A DNA stretch of 64,000 nucleotides from Sipunculus nudus (Eukaryota; Annelida; Sipuncula; Golfingiida; Sipunculidae): assembly GCA_026874595.1 (NCBI GenBank), contig CM049320.1, positions 1,230,001-1,294,000 of the forward strand, written 5' to 3'. The notes beneath the pieces are model-generated. The model worked only from the letters and a program-made list of their open reading frames with translations, had not been told where the DNA came from and ran no database searches. A program made the position numbers and the translations under genes. This document shows positions 1 to 9,765 of this stretch, in pieces. Position 1 is the first letter of the stretch. Every line of letters begins with the position of its first letter.

Positions 1-713
1 TAGTATTAGTGAGCAAAGTTTTTGTACATGCAGGTAGGTAACCATAAATTATAATAGATTTTGTATATTCTGGTAGTACATAGTTCACTTGCCCTATCCA
101 TTGCTGAACTCTGAGATAAAGATTTTTTGCTACCGAACAAAAGTAAAATAGATGGTCGATTGACTCATTATGAAAAAAAGCAATAGCTACATCTTGGTGA
201 ATCAACCAAGTTCCACTTGTAAAGATTCTTATTCACAGGTAGGTAGTTATTAATGATTTTAAATTGAAATTCTCTCATATATGTATCGTTGGTGCATTTA
301 TATACGTTATCAAATACCAGCTGCCACTCAACATGACCAACCCCACAAATATGTTTTAAAGAAGTAGGACTTTGATAGATAAGTGATATCATATTTTCAT
401 ATACATGTTTGCTCTTTGGGGTTGTCACAGATGCATCTGTACTAGTATCTGAATTTTTTTCAATGCCATCTCTGATTTTTCTTTTCCAGTCACTTGGTAT
501 AGCACTTATGATACAGTTCAAATGGAAACACACCAAATCCTTGGAAACACCTGAACACTCATTTGCTATCTGTGTTACACGTTTAAATAAACCTTTACTA
601 TCTAGTAAATCCTTCACGCACCTGATGTTGTTCTTGAATAAATCATTATAGAATATTGAACATTCATTCACCTTGATATGTCTGTTGTTCCATATAAATT
701 GTTTAGATACATC
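1..713 (-). pseudogene. LINE ORF2, C-terminal segment with Cys-rich motif
   Basis: From about 713 down to 168 a third frame gives the ORF2 C-terminal region (IWNNRHIKVNEC, then the SIFYNDLFKNN block and a CSYC pair). A T-run (minus strand) at about 172-180 shifts the frame again. Past it, the text reads ESIDHLFYFC and continues through IIIYGY to the window edge. CSYC followed by H and C is the CCHC-like motif that closes L1-type ORF2 proteins. The protein is not finished at position 1, so the stop codon and 3' UTR lie outside. Confidence 0.8.
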
Positions 714-2707
714 CTCTATACCTGTATATGGACTTTTTTAAAAACTGATACCATTCCTTAAAACAAGACGCATAGAATGGTGCACAGACATTTGGGAAAC
801 ATTTCATTTCAAAGTCCTTGTGAATACACTGCAAACCACCAATGGATCTACAGAATGCATTAAGAAGCATTTTGGCCATTCCATTGAATTTATTCAGTAT
901 ATTAGATGCCCATATTACACGCTGTGTCTTGTATCTAGCCTCGGCACTTGGTAATTTAAGACCTCCATTAGTGTACTGCCCAACTGCTGTGCTAAATTTA
1001 ACTTTTGCTTTTTTCCCTTTCCAAACAAAACTGTTTACCATACCTTGGACCTCTCTGATAAAACCATGTGGTGGATCTAACATATTCAATACATATAATA
1101 TTTTTGAGATGGCCAAGGTTCTGACTACTTCCAAGCGCCCTATTACAGTTAACTGTCTACTTTTCCACAGTTTCAGTACACTTTTAAAATGTAACAGTTT
1201 TCTTGAAAAGTTTAGTTCATTTGACAGTTTTACATTGTAAGAGAAATATATCCCAAGTATTTTCATAGAATCTTTGGACAGATTAATCCATTTAAGATTA
1301 AAAGGATTATCTGATTTGTTCTTCCATTTTCCCATCCAGGAAACCTCAGATTTACCAAGATTTATCTTTAATGATGAATACGTAGCATAAACATCAAAGA
1401 TAGACAAAACATTCCTCAGAGATTCAATATCTTTCAAAAATAATGTAATATCATCAGCATACATACATAGTTTAATTTCTAAATTTCTAAGCTTTATTCC
1501 TTTAACAGCTGTATTACTTCTTATTAAGGCTCCCAAGACTTCAACAGACAATATGAATAGATAAGGGGCTAAGGGATCCCCTTGCCGGGTACCTCTAGTC
1601 AAAGTAAAATAATCCGTACTGAAGCCATTATTGACCACTGCACTTTGAACATTATTATGAAGTATCTTTATCCATCGTATAAATGACTCTCCAAACCCAT
1701 ACTTTTCTAAAGCAGTGAACATAAATTCATGATCCAAATGATCGAATGCTGACTCAATATCAGCCCCCAATAAAATGCCTTCTACATTTTCTTTATCTGT
1801 ATAATATAACATATCTGAAATTAGACGAATAGGCTCACCAATAAATCTGTTTTTAACGAATGCATATTGATCATTATGAATGAGTTTTGGCAATAACGCA
1901 ATCATTCTGTGCACAAGTACCTTGCTGATAATCTTTGCATCTACATTGAGTAGACTGATTGGTCTCCATGACTTAATTAAACGGTTATCTTTACCACTCT
2001 TTTCCAAAAGTGTAATAATAGCTTGTCTTTGGCTCACACTTAACTGTGCCTTTTCATATGCCGCATTTACACTATCTAATAAAAGATCCCCAATTTCCGA
2101 GAAAAAACATAAATAGAATTCTTTGGTTAAACCGTCATTTCCAGGCACTTTGTTATTTTTCATGTCTTGAATTGCCTTAAACACTTCCTTTTTTGATATA
2201 ATTCCATCACATTTCTGTACGTCAGCATTCCCCAGTTTTGGTAGATCTATAGTACTTAAATAATTTTCGCATTCCGTTTTAGTGGTAATCAATGTTCGTG
2301 TATATTTTTGACAGTAAAACTTTTTTAAGCATTCCATAATAGCAGACTGTTTGGTAAGTTCTTGATTATTAACCAGAAGTTTTCTAATGACGGACCTACC
2401 CTTATTTCTTTTTTCAAGATTTAGAAAGTAACGGGAACTTCTTTCACCTTGTTCGACCCACTGGGCTCGAGATCGTACTATAATACCCCTTGTTATATGG
2501 TCATACATCGACTCTAATGCTTCTCTCGTAGAGGTATATTCAATCAGATCTTCATGGCCAAGTTTGGTTTCCAGATATTTAATTTTCTCTTCCAATGCTT
2601 TGAGCTTTACTTTAAACTTACTGGCCTTCTGTTTACTAAAATTAATTGTGAATTCCCTAATTTTGAATTTTATGTATTCCCAGAGCAATTGGGCATCCTG
2701 TTTTTTC
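703..2707 (-). pseudogene. LINE ORF2, reverse transcriptase domain
   Basis: This is the central part of ORF2. The frame is open from about 2,720, and the first alternative start codon (TTG) is at 2,688, so there is no independent initiation. Numbering from 2,688: a basic linker with GERSSRYFLNLE near 81-92, VPGNDGLTKEF (181-191), SWRPISLLNVD (240-250), motif A GADIESAFDHLD (308-319) with the first catalytic Asp, RQGDPLAPYLF (368-378), and the catalytic YADD (410-413). The thumb and connection region follow. All catalytic residues are present. The frame ends at 703, and the family-typical continuation (QFIWNN and onward) resumes in the next frame. The break can be placed at a run of six A at about 734-739. 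Confidence 0.9.
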
Positions 2708-3577
2708 TCATAATTTTGAAATCCATTCGTCTAGGTTCTGCTTCAATTGTGTTATATACATTTGATCATCTAGTAGCGAGTTGTTTAATTTCCAAAACGA
2801 TGGACCATGCTTTTCGATGGAACGTGATTTTAACTGCATATGTACAGCAGAGTGATCTGTTGCTATTGCAGGAATTATACTACAGCTTTTAATGAATGAT
2901 TGCAAACCTGAAGAAATTAAAAAAAAATCCAGGCGCCTCTGTATGAGTGGTTTCACAGAACGCCATGTATATCTTCGACTTGTTTCATTTCTTACCCGCC
3001 ATATATCACACAGGTTAAACTGCTCCATAGCTGAGTGTAAAACATCAAGAGATTTCATTTTCATATTATGTACGTTACCACCACATGCATCCATTTCATT
3101 AAAATGTAGGTTAAAATCACCGCCCCAAATTATTTGTAAATCAGTGTTCTCATTAATTTCATCAATCTGTTGAATCAAATTCTTATAAAAGGGAACCTGC
3201 TGGGACTCTGTATTTGGTGCACAAGTGTTTACTAATAGAAACGGGGATCCTTGAATATTACAATGTATAATAATGGCCCTGCCATTTGAATCAGTATGTA
3301 TTTTAAATTCCTCAAATTCAACGTCATTTCCAATCAAGATGATAACTCCAGCACTGCGGGATGTACAGTGAGAGAAATATATTTTACCCCTCCATTGGTT
3401 AATCCAGCTGCCCATGTCCTTCTCAATTGAATGGGTTTCTTGTAAAAAAGTAATTCCTTTCGCCATTTTGTGCTTAATTAACCAATTAAATATTTTCCTT
3501 CTCTTGTAGTAGTCACGGATACCTCTAATGTTTAAAGTCTTAACTGAAAAATCTAGATTGAAATCACTTGTTGACAT
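2708..3577 (-). pseudogene. LINE ORF2, N-terminal APE-type endonuclease domain
   Basis: An ATG at 3,577 opens 289 codons that read as an exonuclease-endonuclease-phosphatase fold. Visible signatures are LNIRGI near residue 16, QETH at 46-49 (metal-binding Glu), GGDFN at 152-156, a TWR at 204-206, RRLDFFL around 214-220, and TDHSAV at 240-245 with the terminal catalytic His. In LINEs this domain nicks the target DNA to prime reverse transcription. The frame stops at 2,708 just after DEWISKL, beside a run of six A on the minus strand. The reverse-transcriptase frame is already open there and continues the protein, so this is one ORF2 broken by a single indel, not two genes. Confidence 0.88.
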
Positions 3578-3723
3578 AAATTGGAATTATAGTTGTATTG
3601 TTAATCCATTTACGATATTCTACATACAAAATAGACAAAGACACAGAATAAGACAATACGTTCACAATGATATACATAGGTATAGTATCAGTCACGCTCA
3701 GGCGCATTCCCACCTACATATTT

Positions 3724-4555
3724 TTATTCCCTGTTGAATACATCATTTAGGGATTCACCATATTGTACCTTGAATATTGTGCCTGCATCATCTTTGACGA
3801 ACACTTTGCCGTCCCATGTCCAGGCATCCTTCACTCGTTCGTCATTTTTAACCCTGTTAAATAGTTTTTGCATGTCGGCACACATGTCTTCAATTATGGT
3901 AACACCAGTATTCTTTAACTTCCTTCTTTCTTTCAGAACTAAGTTTACACTCTCTATTGACAAACTTTACCACCATATTCCGATTTATATCCTTTTTATA
4001 TGGTCCTAATCTATGTGCCACTTCAATGTCTTTTGAAGACAATTCAACACCCAGTTTGTTTTTAAACATGTCTAAAGCAACCTGTTTTGAATTTTCTAGT
4101 TTGTTCCTCTGTGGAGCACCAAGAATCTTTATGTTTGAATTCCTTGTATATTGCTCTGTGCTCACTGACTGGGCTTTTGCTAACTGGGCGAGCTCAAGTG
4201 AATTTTTGCACTGTTCTTCCAGAGATTCATTTTTCTCCCTGAGCTCATTTATAACTCCCTCTAATTTCTTGATTTGTATTTCTAAAGGTTTCACACATGC
4301 TTCTTTGATGTTTTCCTCAATTTGTGTAATAATTGAATCTTTTATTTCCCTGACAATATCTTGTTTGAATGTATTTAATATTTCTAATAGTCTGTCTTCT
4401 GTAACTGGTGTTGGAGAACCCATTTCTTCTTGAAAACTGCTCTCAGAGGAACTAATAGATAATAATTGTTTAACTCTTTTGTAACTATATTCTGAACATT
4501 CAGAGGAAGGACTAGATGTGTCTGACCTATTTCTCTTTTTGTCTTCTACTGACAT
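3724..4555 (-). pseudogene. LINE ORF1 protein (nucleic-acid chaperone type), one frameshift
   Basis: The likely start is the ATG at 4,555; an upstream in-frame extension to 4,666 looks unlike protein. The product begins with a Ser/Lys/Arg-rich stretch, then a long Glu/Lys/Leu-rich coiled coil (roughly residues 60-130). A region follows with the EQYTRNSNIKILG signature and an AHRLG motif, which in L1/Tx1 ORF1 proteins marks the RRM-like RNA-binding domain. After about position 3,935 the matching C-terminal part (ERRKLKNTGVTIIED and onward) continues in another frame to the stop at 3,724. The shift coincides with two tandem GAAA tetranucleotides (minus strand; 3,926-3,934 in window coordinates), so a 4-base slippage explains it. 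By family knowledge ORF1 trimerises through the coiled coil and packages LINE RNA. No zinc knuckle was seen. Confidence 0.8.
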
Positions 4556-4670
4556 TTTTCGAGAATAACACCCATGATGTTTAAGTAAGATCTGTAAATG
4601 TACAAAGTGGAAATGGCCTGAGTTTTGAGTTAGGCTACCATGTCCAACATAATTACAACAATACAAGACA

Positions 4671-6400
4671 AAAGAATGTACTGAAGGCCCTGGTGTGCTA
4701 ATGAATAGAGTCCCTCATGTGAGGGGTCACTTGATCCTTTCAAGTGCGAGTGTACTAGGGCACCCACATTTACAGTGTTAACATGTCACTGTTAAAATGT
4801 TCAGTCATCAAATTCATCAAAATTATGTTGTCCCAGTACTCAATTTTTAAACTGCACTTTTATTGATCCAAACAGGATATCTGTAGCACTTTTTAAGAAT
4901 TTTACTTGCCTGTAAGCTGTGTTAGGTCCAGAATACTGAAGAGCATGTTGAACACAACCCACACAGTAAGCACACCAGCGCCCTCTCAAGCAATCTGATA
5001 TTCTTTGAATTATCAGGAAAATTAATAAGTACAGGAAATAAAAAGGATGTCATTACTGCTAGATCAATAGAATTGGGATAGTATGAACTATGGTCTCATT
5101 CTGAATGTATTGGGGAAATTTATAATGAAATCTACATCAAATGAATGCCACATCAGTAGTGAATATATTTTCAAATGAGATTTTATAGTTTAGTTATGTT
5201 CCCGGCACTGCAATGACCAACAACGACTGAAAGATGGTGAAATAACATTTTAATACATGTGTAACAAAAATTAAACTAATAGAACACCATGCAAATTCCC
5301 ACACCGGTCTCATCCCGAGTGTGGCAGTTCACTCATATATGACGCTATTTGCTTGTTTTATGGGCTTACGATTGCTCCATGAAAGCAACCTATTGTATAT
5401 ACATAATTAGTGCGTTATTTGATATCATTTATATTTATACTTAGTATTTAAACACAGGATTATGTTGTCTATATTTTCTGACACAGACATCTGAAGGATC
5501 ATGTATTTATGTAAGTACCCATTAATATTACCATTGTATAACCAAAAATATGAAATCCATAGTAATTAAGTATTAAGTGCATGGTTTTGTTTAAATAACT
5601 GAATACATATGGAGGGGATTGTCCTATTTGTTAAGGTGGGCGGGGGGACTTTATTCGGACATGGGCTGTGTTTCACTCACAAACGTGTGCGCCTTTCTAT
5701 GACCCATCAGTGGGAACGATTATCAACCCAGGGTCCGCAGGTGCAGAAGTCACCGGGCCTGGTTGACGCAAGGATTTAATGTGAGAGGAAGCGTGTGATA
5801 CTGCCCTTTCATGTAGTAAGAAACCGGAATGGAATTCTGCAGATGTACATATACATAGTTACGTTAGCAAACAAATGGAGACGGTTCCCTCCACCAGAAA
5901 AGTTGTCTTTAAATACTTATTTTCTCTCATCTGGACTACACCTATTATTAGGCCTCATTATTCCATCCTGTCGTAGTTCGAGAGACGTAAATTTTCCTTA
6001 CCCGTATCACAATTTTCTTCAGTATTCCTGTCTTGTGGATTCGTCCGCCGCTCGTATATATGTTCATATTTCTAGGAGCTAAAGCACTGAGCCGTTATTA
6101 GGGCTCAGATCTTGGTTGGTCCAGATGTGATATGAATTCGGTTAATGAGCAAGCCTTAACAATTTTTGGACCATGTATATGATATTCAAGGTTGCTTATA
6201 GGGTTTAGCCCCCTCATAATGTTTTGCATTTATGTATGTTTAATGCAAATTTTGTTCAATAGCGCCCAGCACAGATGGACCGTCACCACTATTCAGTGGC
6301 TTGAACATCTCATTATAATCTTTTGTTCAAATTTAGTTTTCTTGTATATTCACATGTATCTGGTCACGTTTTGATATGAAGTAAAATTTCTGTATATTCT
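4671..6400. other. Non-coding stretch, no gene recognised
   Basis: This is AT-rich single-copy-looking DNA with no protein-like reading frame; the longest open frames lack family features. The stretch at about 5,650-5,745 is a dispersed repeat that recurs inverted near 35,690-35,775 (separate entry). The LINE 5' end probably lies near the left edge, but no target duplication can be matched because the LINE's other end is outside the window. Confidence 0.6.
5650..5745 (+). repeat. Dispersed repeat, related to 35,690-35,775 in inverted orientation
   Basis: Blocks such as CACTCACAAACG, TATGACCCA, a GAACGATTAT/GGACGATTAT pair and a downstream GGTGC recur in the same order on the minus strand at about 35,775 to 35,690. 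There they lie downstream of a tRNA-like head. The segment is probably the body of a tRNA-derived SINE or a similar short retroposon. No tRNA-like head was recognised beside this copy. Confidence 0.5.
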
Positions 6401-6674
6401 TTAACCCTTTACTGTTTACAAGCCACTAAAGAGCACTCAAAATGGTCAGCTAGAATGCCATGATATGTATAGATTCTTTCAGGCCATAAATATTGCATAT
6501 CATTTTTAAGTTTTAATGATTTTCAATAATCTTCAGCAAACCCTCTTAGTGGGAACTGTTGAAAATTTGATGAAGATACAAACAAAGCTTGAAAAGATAT
6601 TGCTTTTATTGTCAATTTAAATAGTGTCAGAATTCGTCGGAAATCTAAAATAAATGTAAACAGTAAAGGGTTAA
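6401..6674. mobile_element. piggyBac-type MITE with TTAA target duplications
   Basis: A perfect 16-bp terminal inverted repeat, CCCTTTACTGTTTACA at 6,405-6,420 and its reverse complement at 6,655-6,670, is flanked on both sides by TTAA (6,401-6,404 and 6,671-6,674). TTAA target duplication plus a terminus starting CCC is the established hallmark of the piggyBac superfamily. The 266-bp interior holds no reading frame, so the element is non-autonomous. The intact termini suggest a fairly recent insertion. Confidence 0.85.
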
Positions 6675-7100
6675 TGCGTATTTCGTGTTTTGGGTTGTAT
6701 GTTTATGTCCGAGGTCTGGATGTGTTTGCCTCGAATTATATACAGTACGAGCTCAGGCTTTCGTGAGAATATGTAAAAATTATTGATCCAGTATCATGTG
6801 AAATATTGAAACTTAAAGTATATGCAGTCCATAACTCCTGGGACTGCTAGGACTGACCTTTTACCATGTGGTCTATCAAGACTTCTAGAGTCGTGTCTAT
6901 AGACATGGTTGTGGCCTTTCACTAATCCTAACCCATTTCAATGTATTACTTTGTAACAAAACCCCTTTTTACCATAAGAAACTATATGCAGTCAAGTTTG
7001 ACAAAGTTTTTAAAAATATTGATATTTGAAAACGATATAGCAAAACGCAATTTGGGAATCGCCTTTTCGCAATATATACAAATATATCATTATCACACAC

Positions 7101-7143
<43 letters not shown>

Positions 7144-9500
7144 GTGTGATTATGTGTATATATATATGTTTGTATTAAGTTAACAGAAGTTCCTAAAATG
7201 AAGTGATGAAGCAAAGCAAGAAAGTACATGATGAGGCTTTGATCACTATACACTAAAATTGAAGGCAACTGCTTTATACTGACCTTTCATTTTACTCTTG
7301 CCATTTGAACCTAGTACATGTACTAGATCGGCAACATTAATAATATTTAAAATTAAATCTTTGATACCAGTTAGCATACTGAATTTGAGACCATATGATT
7401 TTTGGATCAAGGTGGGGTCTGTATACTCTGCAGCATGTCCAGCATCAGGTTGGCACACCCAAAACAGGCAATAATTTTCTTGATAAAAAGATCACTATAA
7501 ACAAGAATTTGAGACATTCATTCGGTTTCTGTTGGCTCAAACATCTTAAAACTTGAAAGAGTGTTTATTTTTATAAATATGCATTTTTTTCATTCAGATT
7601 TAATATTAACGGTTTAAATAGGGTTATAATTACAATACAGCATGATTTTCTTTGGCAAGAGTTATCTCATGTTTAAAAGACGACAATGTTTCTACTCTGA
7701 TGCTTTGTTCCTTTCAACAAGAAGAAGATTCTCACTTCACATGCAGTCTTCGTCTTAAAAAATAATCATATGTTTCAGCTTGAGAAGTGTTTTTTGTTTT
7801 CCTCTAATTCCCATTGAATTTAAATAAGAAATGAATAGGTATACCTATACACTGTTAAAATAACGAGGTTTTCTACTATTATTTTGGAGCTGCTGTATAT
7901 AAGATGTAATGAAACTTGTTTACCCGGTCATAACAGGTATAAATCTGAGTGATATAATAGAGAATTTTTAAATTGAAAGTAATATTGCATAGAATATGAT
8001 ATTGAATTAATATTACTGCATTGTTAAGTTATTTTGAAGGCTGATGAACTTATATTTGTCATTAAATGTCTATATGTAAATTCTGTAGACAAGCTTTGAG
8101 TTTTGAATTTTATAAAATTACTATGGTTTAAATCTGACAATTAGTTGTGAAACAGCAACAAGCTTTAGATACCTGGAGGATATACGGGCAAAGCTAGAGA
8201 TAAATCTAAAATGTGCAGTGGAATGTCTAGGCTTGTTTAAATATTTTTTTGCAACAATACACGTGTTGGTAGAGTGTTTTTCGATGTGCATCAGACTTTA
8301 CGTGACAGTTTTTGTCCACACTGGAATCTAGTGATGAAGTTGTGTCCATGCCATCCGAGTCCGAGTGCAAGTCCGAGTCCAGACAAGTCAATACCGAGCC
8401 CTTGAGGTTCAAGTCCAAGTCCATCTTCTTTGAGTCTGAGTCATTTTACCCCAAGTCCAAGTCCGAGTGTAATTCCAATACATATATGTCTGCAAAAAAG
8501 TAAATTAAAATGGAAATGTCAGATTAACATGTACACTTTTACGTTAGTTCACACATGGTTTTACTTTAATGGTTAATTACATTTATAGCTCCCGATGCTG
8601 AGCAAAGCTTGGTATATATAATATTATTATTGATTAATATTCTGTTAGTAGTTCGCACATATACATAAATCTTTATAATATGTGACATATGAGTTGTTTT
8701 CAATAGGACTTATATGAGATGGACGCCGCCTGATTTCTGTAGTCCGTATATATAGATCCTCCGAGTCCGCGAGGACATGTCCGAGTCAAGGACCCTTGAG
8801 TCCAAGATCGGACTCGACTCCTACATCACTACTCGAACCAAGCTGGACTCGGCTTAAATTTTGAGTGCATATGCCTGAGTTTGAGTATAAGTCTCAGTCT
8901 GAGTCCCTAGAAAAGTGCACTTGAGTACGGACTCGATTCCAAGACTCCAAGTTTTGACACGATTCGAGTCTAACATCACTGAACCCTTCAAAGTTTTATG
9001 TTTGAGACTGTGGTGTAAAGACAAAGATAGGAACAAAAACTATCAGTGACACAAATGTAATTTTGTGACTCTACCTTACCAACAGCATTATTATTATTTG
9101 TCAAAAAGGCACTTATCTATACACATTCATGGGATGAAGATATGCAAGGAAACGTTATTTTGCCTAGCAGTAGAATCCTATGCTGTATTCAAGCCAACTA
9201 AGCATCCATCAGTTGGCTTTGTAATATTAAATTATTCTTTTTTTTTATTCCTTATATATCAACATACTGTGGTTGCCTTTTTGTTCGCAAAAGTATCAAA
9301 TTCCTGATCTTCCCGATTTTAATCTTCGTTAATAAGAGGTCCCACTGTCGAAAGCAAAGTTGACAAGTGAACGGTTGATTTTATGAATAAATAGGGTACC
9401 TTCAAAGATTGATATTTTTAATTATATCAGATCATTCCACTTGTCTGCCGTTGACGAAAAATATTTCTTGTCAATAAGATTAAGTGCCCATAATATTTGA
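6675..9500. other. Non-coding stretch with microsatellite and hexamer arrays
   Basis: No gene is recognised. An (AT)n tract lies at 7,104-7,139. Two degenerate GAGTCC/AAGTCC arrays lie at about 8,354-8,476 and 8,757-8,970. Near 9,270-9,290 is a fragment of a dispersed motif (TACTGTGGTTG...TTCGC) that recurs at about 9,640-9,710 and 44,517. The short open frames here are by-products of these repeats. Confidence 0.6.
8354..8970. repeat. Two degenerate GAGTCC hexamer arrays
   Basis: From 8,354 to 8,476 and again from 8,757 to 8,970 the sequence is built of variants of GAGTCC, AAGTCC and GAGTCT, separated by ~280 bp of ordinary sequence. Both arrays are heavily diverged, which points to old simple-sequence expansions. 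Confidence 0.65.
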
Positions 9501-9726
9501 TTTAATTAATTAACATGATATTGGTTATACTCTGTGTATAGGTCTTTGTATTGTGAGATGGCGAAAATGGAACCCTCGCAAAACACTGGAAAGGTGAAAA
9601 GCGCGACATTTTAACCCCGCGAATACAAATATAAAGTCAACCACAGTAACATGAATTGTGAACCCAACGAATTTAGAACCCCGCGGATTTGAAGTCAACC
9701 ACAGTAATATGTATTTTGAGATCGCA

Positions 9727-9765
<39 letters not shown>

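Larger units (their letters stand above)
1..4670 (-). mobile_element. L1/Tx1-type non-LTR retrotransposon (LINE), nearly full length, 3' end off the window
   Basis: The minus strand carries, in order, an ORF1 with a coiled coil and an RRM-like region (4,555 to 3,724), a 146-bp spacer, and an ORF2 with an APE-type endonuclease, a reverse transcriptase with YADD, and a C-terminal Cys-rich segment (3,577 to below 1). This two-ORF layout is the established L1/Tx1 arrangement. ORF2 is cut by the window edge, so the 3' UTR, the tail and one target-site duplication cannot be seen. The 5' boundary is not sharply defined; 4,670 is approximate. Four frame breaks (about 175, 710-740, 2,710-2,720 and 3,926-3,934) interrupt otherwise well-kept protein, so the copy is young. 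Three of the breaks lie at or beside A/T runs, so assembly error is a real alternative to mutation. A second, older LINE of the same superfamily lies at 61,372-64,000 on the same strand. Confidence 0.9.
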
